From: Phycisphaeraceae bacterium | Lineage (GTDB): Bacteria > Planctomycetota > Phycisphaerae > Phycisphaerales > UBA1924 | Direction: 5' to 3' | Length of the DNA: 64,000 nucleotides | Assembly (NCBI GenBank): GCA_019636555.1 | Contig: JAHBXH010000001.1 | Coordinates: forward strand, 3,382,928 to 3,446,927 | Shown here: in pieces, positions 1 to 9,047 of the stretch | How positions within the stretch are numbered: the stretch's first letter is position 1 | How the letters are laid out: each line of letters begins with the position of its first letter | Notes under the pieces: generated by a model | Seen by the model: only the letters and a program-made list of their open reading frames with translations | Databases searched by the model: none | What the model was told of the DNA's origin: nothing | Position numbers and translations under genes: made by a program

Positions 1-2
1 TC

Positions 3-1604
3 CGTTCCGAACGCCTGGATCTGGCCTTCTCACTTCCGGTTGTTCCCGAGGCGGCGACCGATCCGAAGGCGATCGTCGCGGTCGACCCCTGGACATTGCT
101 GGTATCACAGCCGAAGCTGGCCCACCCACTATTGGACGCGTTTCTCGATGACTACGGCCAAACCGTGCAGCGCTGGCAGATCGGCTGGTTTGGGTCGAGG
201 AATCTCCCGGCACCCGGCGCGTTTCGGTCGGGCCTCGCCTCAATCGAATCAACTCTGGGAAAACTCGTCCCGGGCCCGATTGTTGTTCTGCCGACTTCGA
301 TGGAAGAACTCACCGTTGCCGCGGCGGAAACGGACCTCGAACCCGCGGTATTCATGCCGCACGATGCGCTCCCGACTTCGTGTGCTCTTGCGATCGAGGG
401 GTGGCGTGACGCCGCTCCGTCGAGCGCTCAGGGCATTCGGCGACTGTTCGCGGCGCTCGCGTGCTCGCCGGAGGGGCAGCTTGATGCAAGCGACGCCGCC
501 GCCTCGCTCGTGAAGCGCGCCGTCCGGGTGTGGTCTGCTGCGACGCGATCGCGTCCGGATTCACAGTCGCGTGATTTCGTGAGCGCGGCGCTCATCGACC
601 CCTGGACTCTTCGCGGGGAGCGGACACCCCAACTCATGCCCCGGCCGGAACTCGCGGCATGGCGCGCCACCATCGATCGGCTTTCCAATCGCGATTTTGT
701 CTGCGAATTTCCTCTCCCGGCAGGGGGCGAGGCATATCTGTTTGGCGACCGCAGCGGTTCGGCGTCTCGCCGCTCCGGAGTGCTCGTGCTCTGGAATGAC
801 GCCGCGCCGCCCGAACAGGTCAAGCTGCAGAACTATCTCGGACCGGATCCCATCGAGGCAGTCGATGTGTTCGGCAATCACGCGCCGCTGACCGATCCTT
901 CGCGCGCTCCTCTTGCGATTTCCTCCACGCCCGTCTTCATCGAGGGAGTCGATGCGGAATTGCTGCACTTCGTCGCGAGCTTTTCGATCGACCCGCCTTT
1001 GCTCTCGATGACGAGCCCCGAAACGCAGCACAACATCCAGATCACCAACACGTGGCCTATGCCGATCAGCGGGACGCTTCTATTGCTCGAACCGGGCGGG
1101 CTGGGTTCGTCGGCCCGGCGTGATCGCACCTGGCGGATCAATCCCCGCACATTCAGCTTTGCGCTCGCGCCGGGAGAGGTGACAAATCTCCCGATGACCG
1201 TTTCATTCGGAACGGCGGAAGAAGTCGGAACGAAGCCATTCGTGTTCAATGTCGAACTCGCGGCCGGTCATTCGTACGAACCATTTCGCGTCACCTCGCG
1301 GATGGAGCTTGGCCTTCGGGATATCTCGTTTTCCGTAACCGCGACCCCTCGGGGAGACGATGTGATCCTCGAAGCAACGATCAGCAATCAGTCCCGGGCG
1401 CCGTTGACTCTGGTGATGACCGCCTTCCCGCCCGAGATGCCGCGGCAGCTCGTCGATGTGGGCGAGGTCATGCCCGGCAATCAGGTAATTCACCGCTTCA
1501 CTCTCCGAAAGGTCTATCCGTCGCACAAGGGCCAGCGCGTCCCGGTCGCGATCTCGGACCCGGAAGCGGGGATCAGAATCAATCGCTCCGTCCTGATCCC
1601 CTGA
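3..1604 (+). CDS. Hypothetical protein, 5'-truncated by the window edge
   Basis: The reading frame is open from base 3 and has no clear start, so at least 533 C-terminal residues of a longer protein are visible. I do not recognise the family with confidence. A central stretch (around bases 720-900) reads YLFGDRSG, then VLVLWNDA, then VDVFGNHAPL, which resembles the small beta-domain that follows some glycosidase barrels. The last 200 residues look like two beta-sandwich domains of the kind involved in protein or carbohydrate binding (NPRTFSFALAPGE; ATISNQSRAPLTL). An extracellular role is an inference. It ends convergently with the methyltransferase gene, overlapping it by 26 bp. Confidence 0.7.
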   Translation, partial: RSERLDLAFSLPVVPEAATDPKAIVAVDPWTLLVSQPKLAHPLLDAFLDDYGQTVQRWQIGWFGSRNLPAPGAFRSGLASIESTLGKLVPGPIVVLPTSMEELTVAAAETDLEPAVFMPHDALPTSCALAIEGWRDAAPSSAQGIRRLFAALACSPEGQLDASDAAASLVKRAVRVWSAATRSRPDSQSRDFVSAALIDPWTLRGERTPQLMPRPELAAWRATIDRLSNRDFVCEFPLPAGGEAYLFGDRSGSASRRSGVLVLWNDAAPPEQVKLQNYLGPDPIEAVDVFGNHAPLTDPSRAPLAISSTPVFIEGVDAELLHFVASFSIDPPLLSMTSPETQHNIQITNTWPMPISGTLLLLEPGGLGSSARRDRTWRINPRTFSFALAPGEVTNLPMTVSFGTAEEVGTKPFVFNVELAAGHSYEPFRVTSRMELGLRDISFSVTATPRGDDVILEATISNQSRAPLTLVMTAFPPEMPRQLVDVGEVMPGNQVIHRFTLRKVYPSHKGQRVPVAISDPEAGIRINRSVLIP

Positions 1605-2514
1605 CCGAGAGTGGGTGCTCCGGCCGAGCGAGCAGCCAGATCGCGTAGCCGATTGCGCCGGGATCGAATCGCGCGGCGGACTCGTTGACGATACCGATCA
1701 CCACGAGTCCGGATCGGGCGACCGCATTTTCCCACTGTTCGCGCGAGAAGCTGAGCAGCGAATACGACGCCGAGCGGATCTCGGTCTTGTTTCCGCGCCG
1801 AATTTCGAGCACGCTGTCCACCCGCTCGGCCCTTTCGCGCGCTGTTTTTCGGCCAGCGGCAGGTGTGTAGTTCACGATTTGCTTGACGGAAATGCCTCTT
1901 CGCGAACTCTTCCAAATATCTTCCGTCGGTGCCTCGGCGCCGTACACGCTCAGGCTGATTCCGACCGCGTAGACGCCGCCCGGCGCGAGGACCCGTCGGA
2001 TCATCCGAAGGTGCCGAACCAATTCGGCATCGGACGCGACATGGCGGATCGAATTGATCGGGCAGAACGCCAATCCGACCGAATCCGCGCGAACTCTTCG
2101 GCCAAACGTGTCGAACCTGTCGCGCCACACCCGGATCGCAGAAGACTTGTTCGCGCCGAGCTCTCGCAAGCGCGCCATCGCAAACTTGACCATGTTCGCG
2201 TCGAGATCAAAGCCACGCACGATCCAACCGGCGCGTGCCAGCCGTTCGAGATACCGGCCCGTTCCGCAGGCGGGTTCGAGCGCGACGCGCGGCGCCGCCG
2301 CGCTCACGCGCTTCCAAACCCTGGCGAGCGTCCGTGCTTCGGAGTGCGTGCCGGGTTCGTGCAAGAGGTCGTAGATCACCGGATCGTCGTACAGCCCGGC
2401 TTGCCTCGACAGTTCTACGCCGAAGTCATCGCGAGCGACGAGACCATGTCCGGAAAGACCGGACGGGCGCTTCTTCGCTCGTGCTTGACGGTTGACTGCC
2501 AGTCGCTGGGCCAT
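1579..2514 (-). CDS. Class I SAM-dependent methyltransferase
   Basis: A 311-aa protein with the Rossmann-fold SAM-binding motif I (EPACGTGRYLERLA) at about residue 82 and the acidic residue at the end of strand 2 (GFDLDANMV). These are the marks of a small-molecule or unknown-substrate class I methyltransferase. The ATG start gives a 100-bp overlap with the end of the upstream deacetylase gene. I see no ATG, GTG or TTG between that start and residue ~40, so either the long overlap is real or translation starts at the GTG before IYDLLHEPG. Substrate unknown. Confidence 0.75.
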   Translation of the reverse strand: MAQRLAVNRQARAKKRPSGLSGHGLVARDDFGVELSRQAGLYDDPVIYDLLHEPGTHSEARTLARVWKRVSAAAPRVALEPACGTGRYLERLARAGWIVRGFDLDANMVKFAMARLRELGANKSSAIRVWRDRFDTFGRRVRADSVGLAFCPINSIRHVASDAELVRHLRMIRRVLAPGGVYAVGISLSVYGAEAPTEDIWKSSRRGISVKQIVNYTPAAGRKTARERAERVDSVLEIRRGNKTEIRSASYSLLSFSREQWENAVARSGLVVIGIVNESAARFDPGAIGYAIWLLARPEHPLSVRGSGRSD

Positions 2515-3380
2515 TCGTAATCATTCCCGCTCTCCCGCAGCGCGCTTCTCGCCAGGAAGTACATGTTGTGATGAATCGGCCAGGAGCCCATGATGTGATC
2601 CCGACGCAGGCAAACTTCGCGCCGTTCGGCGGGCATCGGGCGCGGCAAGTGGCAGCCACGGATCGCCGAAGCGCAGCTCGCGTAGCCTGCGTCGAACACC
2701 GCCCTGCCTGCGAGAGCACCGAATGTCTCCCACTTGCCGGTCGGCCAGGCGAAGTGTTTCACTCCGCCCAGACGCCGGCGAAGCACGTCGGCGGACAATT
2801 CCAGCTCGTCGATCGCCTGCTCGGCCGTAACGTCGGCCATATTCGGATGCGAATAGGTGTGACTTCCGATCTCGTGGCCGCGAGAGAGCATGTCTTCGAT
2901 TTCCCCCCACGAGAGAACCTCCATTGCAGGGTAATGAAGCCTTGTCTCGGCAAAACGCTTCACGAGACGCCGGTCCGGCTCCCCCACGATCGCCGGGCAA
3001 ACAAAGAAGCAGCCCTTGATCCCCAGCTCATCCATCACGCGCGAAGCGTTCAGGGTCGTCCGCAGCCCGTCGTCGAAACTCACGCACGCATAGGGGCGAT
3101 CGATCTTCCCGGAATACACAAGTTCGACCGCCTTCGAATACGTGACAAACTCGTGCGTGCTGCCGATTTCCCTGAGCGTGTTTCTGAAGCCTTCGATCTC
3201 GTCGTCAAACACATGATGGAGATACACAAATTGGACGCGAGGTCGGCTCAGCACGCGCGGGAATTCTCCCGTGGCGCGCAACTTCGCAAAGTGCAACTCG
3301 ATAAACCAATGTCGAGCCGCGCTCCGTATGGAGCGTTCATTCACATCGCAAGAACTTGTCGCAAACCCGTCCTGGCTCAC
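2415..3380 (-). CDS. Polysaccharide deacetylase (NodB homology)
   Basis: 321 aa. It would hydrolyse N- or O-acetyl groups from a polysaccharide or peptidoglycan. The NodB signature is present in order: motif 1 SFDDG (catalytic base and metal Asp) near residue 100, motif 2 HTYSHPN (metal-binding His pair, H-x3-H type), and AWPTGKW further on. No signal peptide is visible, so it may be cytoplasmic or acting on a lipid-linked intermediate. The start is a GTG with a GAGAGG purine run upstream. It is probably co-transcribed with the following methyltransferase, with which it overlaps. Confidence 0.85.
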   Translation of the reverse strand: MSQDGFATSSCDVNERSIRSAARHWFIELHFAKLRATGEFPRVLSRPRVQFVYLHHVFDDEIEGFRNTLREIGSTHEFVTYSKAVELVYSGKIDRPYACVSFDDGLRTTLNASRVMDELGIKGCFFVCPAIVGEPDRRLVKRFAETRLHYPAMEVLSWGEIEDMLSRGHEIGSHTYSHPNMADVTAEQAIDELELSADVLRRRLGGVKHFAWPTGKWETFGALAGRAVFDAGYASCASAIRGCHLPRPMPAERREVCLRRDHIMGSWPIHHNMYFLARSALRESGNDYEWPSDWQSTVKHERRSARPVFPDMVSSLAMTSA

Positions 3381-3644
3381 CGGCGGCCTCTCCGATGTCC
3401 TTCGCCCGAACTACCGGACCAATGTCTCCGGCCCGACAAATCTGTGCGGCGACGCAACCTGTATTCGGGCGGACCTGGCGACGGATCAAGGATTAGGTAT
3501 TTCGACTACCAATTCTACATGAAATGCAGATGAAACTGCACTAAACGGAAATTCCGTGTGTTGCAGTGTCTGCGTGTTTGTATTTTGTTTGGCCCAACGG
3601 CGCATTTTGTGTGGTACAACAACGAACTCCTCGAGTGCGTTCTT

Positions 3645-5276
3645 ATGCGAAGACCTGCCATCAGCTTTGCGCTTGCTTCGATTCTGCCGCTGGGATCGGC
3701 AGCTCTCGCGGCTCCGAAGATTTCGGTCTCGCTCGAACCAAGCTCCGCCCCGGTGAACCGGCCGGGTCGCATGGTCGTTTTCCTGGTGAACTCAGACTCG
3801 GGGCTCGACGAGAAGACTGCGCCGATCGACGGACCGTTCTGGGAATCCGAGCAGCCGATTTTCGGAATGGATTTCGACTCCCTTCTGCCGGATCGAGAGA
3901 TCGTGATCGATGCGGGAGCCGACGGATATCCCGGCAACGTTGGCGCGCTCAAGCGGGGAAAGTATCGCGCGCAGGCATGCGCGATCGTTCGACGCGAGGA
4001 CAGCAACTGGAAGCGAGTGAGCGGCAATCTGTATTCTGAGCGTGGCGATCTCGAGATCGACGCGGACGGAAACGGGAGCGTCCGGCTCAAGCTCGATCGC
4101 CTCACGCAAGCCCCGGACCGAAAGTCGGTCGACGGCGTTGATTGGTTCGCGACACCTTCGACACTGCTGAGCGATTTTCGAGGCGAACCGGTCGAGTTGC
4201 GGGCCGGAGTCGTTTTTCCGCTCGAATACGACCCCTCCAAAAAATACCGCGCGATCTACTTCGTGCCCGGTTTTGGAGGCGACGACCTTGACGCCGCTCG
4301 CTTCGCGATCGAGCGCGCGAGTTCGACCGGCCCGGCGCGAGACCTCGCCAAGCAAACATTTCTGATCGTTCTGAACCCCGAGGGGCCAAACGGCCACACA
4401 CTGTTCGCCGACTCCGCGAACAACGGGCCGTGCGCCAAGGCGCTCACGACCGAACTCATCCCCGCGCTCGAAAAGGAGTTTCCGCTGATCGCCAAGCCCG
4501 AGGCTCGCATCCTCCGCGGCCACTCGTCGGGCGGCTGGTCCACGATCTGGCTCGCGCTCACCGAACCAAACACCTTCGGCGTCGCGTGGTCCTCTTCGCC
4601 CGATCCAGTGGATTTCCGCAAGTTTCAGGTCGTGAACATCTACGACGAAGACAATTTCTACACCGCCCCCACCAAAACCGAGTCCGGTGCGCTCATGTGC
4701 GAAGACCGCCCGAGCTTTCGCGAACTCGATCGCACCACCGGCAAAGCTCGCAACGTCATGACCATCCGTCGCGAAGCGATGCAGGAGGATGTCCTCGGCC
4801 CCGACAACACCTCCGGCCAGCAATGGGATTCGTGGTTCGCCGTCTTCGGCCCGCGGAACGCCGCTGGCCATCCCGCGGCACTCTTCGATCCCGCAACCGG
4901 CGTCATCGATCACGCCGTAGCGGAGAAATATCGCGCCTTCGACATCGGCGCGATGGTTCGCGCCGACCCCGATCGCTACCTCCCGCTTTTGCGATACAAC
5001 GTGCGCATCATGGTCGGCGATTCAGACAGCTTCTTCCTAAACGAAGCAGTCTCGCTGCTCAAGGAAGACGTGGACCATCTGGTTGCGGCGAAGGAACAAC
5101 CAAGCCAAACCGGATGGAGCGACGAGGCTCCCGCAGGACATCCACCGCCGCCGGAAGGGTACATCAAGGTGCTTCCCGGCTACGACCACGGCACGATCTT
5201 TCAGTCTCCTGAAATCCGAGCGATCGACCGGGAGATGCTCGACTATCTGAAGGATCTCGATTCGCCGCACAAGTAG
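3645..5276 (+). CDS. Secreted putative esterase (alpha/beta-hydrolase, esterase D type)
   Basis: 543 aa from the ATG that opens a classic signal peptide (MRRPAISFALASILPLGSAALA). A start 29 codons upstream exists, but it would bury the signal peptide. The C-terminal part carries an alpha/beta-hydrolase of the putative-esterase (PF00756-like) type: YFVPGFGGDDLDAARFA, the nucleophile elbow GHSSGGW (catalytic Ser), and a late His in GYDHGTIF. The first ~190 residues form a separate N-terminal region of unknown role. It probably acts outside the cytoplasm on an ester substrate. No close Shine-Dalgarno sequence is visible. Confidence 0.8.
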   Translation: MRRPAISFALASILPLGSAALAAPKISVSLEPSSAPVNRPGRMVVFLVNSDSGLDEKTAPIDGPFWESEQPIFGMDFDSLLPDREIVIDAGADGYPGNVGALKRGKYRAQACAIVRREDSNWKRVSGNLYSERGDLEIDADGNGSVRLKLDRLTQAPDRKSVDGVDWFATPSTLLSDFRGEPVELRAGVVFPLEYDPSKKYRAIYFVPGFGGDDLDAARFAIERASSTGPARDLAKQTFLIVLNPEGPNGHTLFADSANNGPCAKALTTELIPALEKEFPLIAKPEARILRGHSSGGWSTIWLALTEPNTFGVAWSSSPDPVDFRKFQVVNIYDEDNFYTAPTKTESGALMCEDRPSFRELDRTTGKARNVMTIRREAMQEDVLGPDNTSGQQWDSWFAVFGPRNAAGHPAALFDPATGVIDHAVAEKYRAFDIGAMVRADPDRYLPLLRYNVRIMVGDSDSFFLNEAVSLLKEDVDHLVAAKEQPSQTGWSDEAPAGHPPPPEGYIKVLPGYDHGTIFQSPEIRAIDREMLDYLKDLDSPHK

Positions 5277-5333
5277 CGCTGTTCTGGTGGGGGCTCGTGA
5301 TACGCCACCAAGCCCTGACAGCTTCGGTTCGCC

Positions 5334-5924
5334 TCAGAGTGGCTTGCGGCTCAACTCGAAATTCAGCGGCTTGCGCTGCTTTTTTCCGGCCTCGACAGCC
5401 GCCGGAGTCGGCGCGGCAAATTCCACGTCGATGTTGAGCTTTCCGTCGCGCTCCGAATATCTACACCGCGCGACGTCGCCCGCATCGCGGAACGCATCGA
5501 AGCGGAGCATCGTCGGAGTCTTTTCGGCGAGCGCAAAGACCATCGGCTTTTCCTTTTCTTCCCACGCAACACCCTGCGCGGAATGATGGCGCAGACGCAG
5601 AAGGAGCGTTCCGTTCTCCTCTTGAATCGTGAGAAGCTCGAAGACCGACGCGTTTCCGTCTGGTTTGTTCCAGCGGAACATGCCGATGCAGTTGCGGCCA
5701 TTGGGCTCGCTCCAGGTCTCTTCAACGAACGAATCGGCGCCCATCGAGCCCTGCCAGCAACCCTTCAGGAACGATGCGTCCGCAAGAGTCGCCGTGATCC
5801 CGTTTGCCGGCGCGGAGGCGCCGGAAGTTTGCGGAGTGGCCGGATCGGCGGCCCCGAACATCGCGGCACCGGCCGCAAGCGCCACGAATATCGCACCCGT
5901 CTGCATTTTCGATCGCATGTTCAT
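5334..5924 (-). CDS. Secreted DUF6265-like protein
   Basis: 196 aa with an N-terminal signal peptide (GAIFVALAAGAAMFGAA). The body reads FLKGCWQGSMGADSFVEETW, then MFRWNKPDG, then ELLTIQEENGTLLLRLRHH. This is the pattern of DUF6265 proteins, lipocalin-like beta proteins of unknown function. It is transcribed away from the VOC gene's end with 33 bp between them, so the two may share the strong promoter upstream of the VOC gene. Confidence 0.7.
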   Translation of the reverse strand: MNMRSKMQTGAIFVALAAGAAMFGAADPATPQTSGASAPANGITATLADASFLKGCWQGSMGADSFVEETWSEPNGRNCIGMFRWNKPDGNASVFELLTIQEENGTLLLRLRHHSAQGVAWEEKEKPMVFALAEKTPTMLRFDAFRDAGDVARCRYSERDGKLNIDVEFAAPTPAAVEAGKKQRKPLNFELSRKPL

Positions 5925-5957
5925 GTTTGATTTCCAAATCGCAGTTGCGCACGCGGT

Positions 5958-6371
5958 TCACGACTTCTGAAGGTCCTGATACAACATGAGCGCGTTCCCG
6001 TCCGGATCGAAGAATGTCGCGAGCTTCACCATCCCCGGTATTTCACGCGTCGCGCCGTCGAACCGAACGCCCTGCTTTTCCATCTTCCCGCGAGCGGCTT
6101 CGATATTCGTGACGCCGAAGGTCGGCACCGGACCGGAACCGACCCGCGGCTTTTCGACTTCGGACAGACCGATGTTGACTTTCGAGACCGCGGTCGCGAG
6201 TTCGCACCAACCGATCTCCGCAACATCATAAAGCAGTTTGAAGCCGAGCACCCTTTCGTACCAGGCGATCGACTTCTTTCGATCGGTGCACTGGCAGGAA
6301 AGGGTGAGGCCCCCGTCGAACCCGAGGCCTTCGGACGCCGGTGCGGACTTTGGTGATCCCGTGGTGGTCAT
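5958..6371 (-). CDS. VOC-family (glyoxalase/bleomycin resistance fold) protein
   Basis: 137 aa from the ATG preceded by AGGAG at a 6-nt spacing; an in-frame ATG 27 bp upstream lacks a ribosome site. It has a single vicinal-oxygen-chelate module: SIAWYERVLGFKLLYD in the first half and LATFFDPDGNALMLYQDL in the second, where the terminal acidic residue pattern is typical. The ligand or substrate cannot be read from the sequence. It is divergently transcribed from an HxlR-family regulator whose promoter overlaps its own, so it is probably that regulator's target. Confidence 0.8.
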   Translation of the reverse strand: MTTTGSPKSAPASEGLGFDGGLTLSCQCTDRKKSIAWYERVLGFKLLYDVAEIGWCELATAVSKVNIGLSEVEKPRVGSGPVPTFGVTNIEAARGKMEKQGVRFDGATREIPGMVKLATFFDPDGNALMLYQDLQKS

Positions 6372-6411
6372 GGCTTGCTCCTGAGGATGAATCTTCAAAC
6401 CAAAAAGCCCA

Positions 6412-6450
6412 TCGACAAACGGAATATAGCCGCTATACTTTATGTGTCAA
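6412..6450. promoter_or_regulatory. Overlapping divergent sigma70-type promoters
   Basis: Minus strand (to the VOC gene): TTGACA at 6450-6445, a 16-bp spacer, TATATT at 6428-6423. Plus strand (to the HxlR-type regulator): TCGACA at 6412-6417, a 16-bp spacer, TATACT at 6434-6439. Each spacer contains the other promoter's -10 element, so polymerase could occupy only one at a time. The hexamers were read directly; promoter function is inferred. Confidence 0.6.
6425..6437. promoter_or_regulatory. Palindromic operator candidate between VOC and HxlR genes
   Basis: TATAGC, one base, GCTATA: a perfect 6-bp inverted repeat that overlaps the -10 hexamers of both divergent promoters. The position suits a repressor that shuts both genes off together. 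The adjacent HxlR-family protein is the natural candidate; binding is inferred. Confidence 0.5.
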
Positions 6451-6475
6451 TCCGTTTTTTGAATACCCGGTAAAA

Positions 6476-7027
6476 ATGTCACAAGTCCCGGACACTCTCC
6501 TGCATCTCTTTGCCCGCCGGTGGTGCATCCCCATCCTGGCGGAGCTCAAAAGGAGCGACGGAAGCAAGTTCGTCACGCTCTCCAGGCGCCTCGGCGCAAG
6601 CCCCGTCGCGGTGCGCCAATCGCTCGACCATCTCATGGCCCTCGGCCTCGCGCAGCCGAATCCCGGCTACGGCCACCCGCTCCGGCCCGAGTACATCCTC
6701 ACCGAATCGGGCGAAGCGCTCGGTCCGGCGACGGTCACGCTCGATCGGGCGATCACGCGCCTCGAACTCCGACAGTCGGCTCTGCTGCGCTGGTCGATGC
6801 CGACGCTCTTTGTGGTCGGCAACTCGCCGCGTGCAAGGTTTTCGGAAATCGGCTGGGCGCTCGGGCCGGTCACGGACAGAGCGCTCGCGCAGACCCTAAA
6901 AAAACTGCAAGCCGATCAAGTAATCAAGCGGCAGGTGGACGATTCGTTTCCTCCGGCGCCGCGATACGAGGTCGATCGACGCGGACGTCCTCTGCTCGAA
7001 CCGTTGATCGAGATCGCCTTCTGCTAG
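6476..7027 (+). CDS. HxlR-family winged-helix transcriptional regulator
   Basis: 183 aa from the ATG of MSQVPDTLLHLFARRW; an open frame upstream runs through the promoter and is not used here. The winged-helix core reads RRWCIPILAELKRSDGSKF, then LSRRLGASPVAVRQSLDHL, then GLAQPNPGYGHPLRPEYILT, which matches the HxlR/MarR-like order of helices and wing. The protein appears to have a second, weaker copy of this core (FSEIGWALGPVTDRALAQTL ... PRYEVDRRGRPL), so it may be a duplicated, two-headed regulator. It probably represses itself and the divergent VOC gene through the palindrome at 6425-6437. Confidence 0.75.
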   Translation: MSQVPDTLLHLFARRWCIPILAELKRSDGSKFVTLSRRLGASPVAVRQSLDHLMALGLAQPNPGYGHPLRPEYILTESGEALGPATVTLDRAITRLELRQSALLRWSMPTLFVVGNSPRARFSEIGWALGPVTDRALAQTLKKLQADQVIKRQVDDSFPPAPRYEVDRRGRPLLEPLIEIAFC

Positions 7028-7127
7028 CGCTTCACGCCGAGTTCCCAGAGCCAACGCGGAGCGGAAACCATTGCCGGCGTACTCGATCGGCGTGCGCAGC
7101 GAGAGCGAATTCAAACTCCGCGGCCAC

Positions 7128-8141
7128 TTAGTCCTCCCAGATCCGCACTTCGAATCGGCCCTCGCTGTTGGCGCTGCCGCGGTACATGCCGGCGCTGCTG
7201 TAGGGCATCGCGATATTTCCGTGCGCATCGAGCGCGATCAATCCGCCGTCCCTGGGCTTGAGCCCCTTGAAGATGTAATAGTCGCTCGCCTCTTGCACGC
7301 CCTCGCCGAGCAGGCGCATGCGCGTCGCGACGCCGCTGGCGACAGCGTTGCGGATGAATTGCTCACCCGTTCCTGTGCAGCTCACCGCGACAAGATCGTT
7401 CGCATAGGTTCCGGCGCCGATGATCGGCGCATCGCCGACACGACCGGGCATCTTGCCGGTCATTCCGCCGGTGCTAGTTGCCGCGGCGAGGCGTCCCGAG
7501 GTATCGAGCGCGACGACCCCCACCGTTCCGTATTTCCTTGCCGCGGGAGCTTCGGTCACCGTGCGTCGCTTTTCGAGTTCCGCTTCGAGTTGCCGACGGC
7601 GGCGTTCGGTGATGAAATAGGAATTCGGAACCCGCTCCACACCCGCTCTTTCCGCGAAATCATCCGCACCCGGGCCGACCAGCAGCACATGCGGCGTTCG
7701 TTGCATGACGATCCGCGCGAGCGAGATCGGGTTCTTGACGGTAGTTACGCTCGCGACAGCGCCCGCTCTCGGCGCGCTCGCTTCGCTGCCTCCTTTTCCG
7801 CCGTCCATGATCGCGGCGTCGAGTTCGACTGTGCCGCGCTCGGTGAGCGTCGCTCCTTTTCCGGCGTTGAAGAGCTCATCATCCTCCATCATGCAGACAA
7901 GCGCTTCGCAAACATCAAGCGAGGATTCTCCCGCGGCAAGCCTCCGCTCGCCTTCGCGCAGAACGTTTTCCATCGCATCGCGATACGCCGCCTCAAGTTG
8001 CGCCGACTCTCCCCGATTAATCGCGCCCGCGCCGCCGTGAATCGCGATGGCCCACTGTGAAGCAGGCGCGGCCCTTGTGTTTGTATTCACCGAACACCCG
8101 CTCGCGATGAGAAGCAGAATCGCTAGGATGGTTCTGAACAT
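7128..8141 (-). CDS. Isoaspartyl peptidase/L-asparaginase (type III, Ntn hydrolase), lipoprotein-like
   Basis: 337 aa from ATG 8141; the open frame continues much further upstream, but that part is antisense to the next gene. The protein opens AIAIHGGAGAI and has FNAGKGATLT, then KYGTVGVVALD near residue 205. In this family the Thr of GTVG is freed by autocleavage and becomes the catalytic nucleophile; the TGGMTGKMPGRVGD segment is the substrate-binding loop. It cleaves beta-aspartyl dipeptides or asparagine. The N terminus (ILAILLLIASGCSVN) is a lipoprotein-like signal with Cys, so the enzyme is probably exported, which is uncommon but not unique in the family. Confidence 0.88.
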   Translation of the reverse strand: MFRTILAILLLIASGCSVNTNTRAAPASQWAIAIHGGAGAINRGESAQLEAAYRDAMENVLREGERRLAAGESSLDVCEALVCMMEDDELFNAGKGATLTERGTVELDAAIMDGGKGGSEASAPRAGAVASVTTVKNPISLARIVMQRTPHVLLVGPGADDFAERAGVERVPNSYFITERRRRQLEAELEKRRTVTEAPAARKYGTVGVVALDTSGRLAAATSTGGMTGKMPGRVGDAPIIGAGTYANDLVAVSCTGTGEQFIRNAVASGVATRMRLLGEGVQEASDYYIFKGLKPRDGGLIALDAHGNIAMPYSSAGMYRGSANSEGRFEVRIWED

Positions 8142-8195
8142 GGGCGCAGAATACATCAACCGCTTGATGAACGTGAAGAGCTTGGGGGCGCGGTC

Positions 8196-9047
8196 ATGAT
8201 CGCTTTGCTCGCTTCCAGCGGTTTTCGCATGGCCCGGGCGCTGCTCGTGTTCGTGCTGGGCGGCTGCAACCTGATGAATCAGATTCCCAAGGGCGGGCCG
8301 CCCCCAGTGCCTCCGGAACTGGTGCAGGTCGTTCACTTTCCGACGACGGACACGCTGACGCTTGAAGGCTGGTTTCTCCCCGGCTCGCAGTTGATCGCGA
8401 ACCCCGGAACTCGCCAGCCCGCAGTGCTGTTCTGCCACGGCGTGCAGGATTCGGCCGATTCCAACATGGCCGACTTCATCAAGCAGGCGGGATACACCGT
8501 CTTCTCTTTTGACTACCGGGGTTTCGGGAATTCGAGCAAGGCCGATCTCACCGCGACAACGCTCGCCGAAGACTCGTGGGCGGCGTTCGAGTATCTGCGC
8601 TCGCGCCCCGATGTCGACCCGGACAAGATCGCGGTCTACGGGCACAGCCTGGGCGGGGCGATGGCGTTGAGCGTGGGCTCCCGCGCATTCAAAGAAAACA
8701 TTCCGGTCGCGTGCGTGGTGAGCGCCTCGGCATTTTCGACCTACCGGCGGGCGATGAACGACTTTGTCCCGATCGCCGGATTCATGCTCGGCGGTACCGA
8801 CGAGCCCGATCCGGAAGACTGGGCGGCGGGACTCGGCAATATCCCGCTGCTCATCACGCACGGCGAGCGCGACGACATCCTGCCGGTGTACCACGCGCGG
8901 AGGATCGCGGCCTCCGCGAAAGAGGCGGGCGTGCCGACTGAAGTGGTGATCGACTCCAGGGGCGACCACATCGTCGCGTACGTGTACGGGACGTACCTGC
9001 CGCAGGCGATTCTGCAATTCCTCGGGCGGCACATCGGATCGCCGTGA
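8196..9047 (+). CDS. Alpha/beta hydrolase, probable lipoprotein
   Basis: 283 aa. Oxyanion region LFCHGVQDS, then FSFDYRGFGNSSK, nucleophile elbow YGHSLGGAM (Ser), acid in THGERDDILP and His in SRGDHIVAY: a full catalytic triad of the YfhR/BEM46-like serine hydrolases. The segment MARALLVFVLGGCN looks like a lipoprotein signal ending in Cys; if so, the ATG at 8229 is the real start. It is divergent from the asparaginase-like gene with only 54 bp between their starts. Substrate unknown. Confidence 0.8.
   Translation: MIALLASSGFRMARALLVFVLGGCNLMNQIPKGGPPPVPPELVQVVHFPTTDTLTLEGWFLPGSQLIANPGTRQPAVLFCHGVQDSADSNMADFIKQAGYTVFSFDYRGFGNSSKADLTATTLAEDSWAAFEYLRSRPDVDPDKIAVYGHSLGGAMALSVGSRAFKENIPVACVVSASAFSTYRRAMNDFVPIAGFMLGGTDEPDPEDWAAGLGNIPLLITHGERDDILPVYHARRIAASAKEAGVPTEVVIDSRGDHIVAYVYGTYLPQAILQFLGRHIGSP

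Noticed and set aside
3525..3540. TGCAG-ATGAAA-CTGCA inverted repeat upstream of the esterase
   Set aside because: Only a 5-bp stem, expected by chance in this length of DNA; not strong enough to list as an operator.
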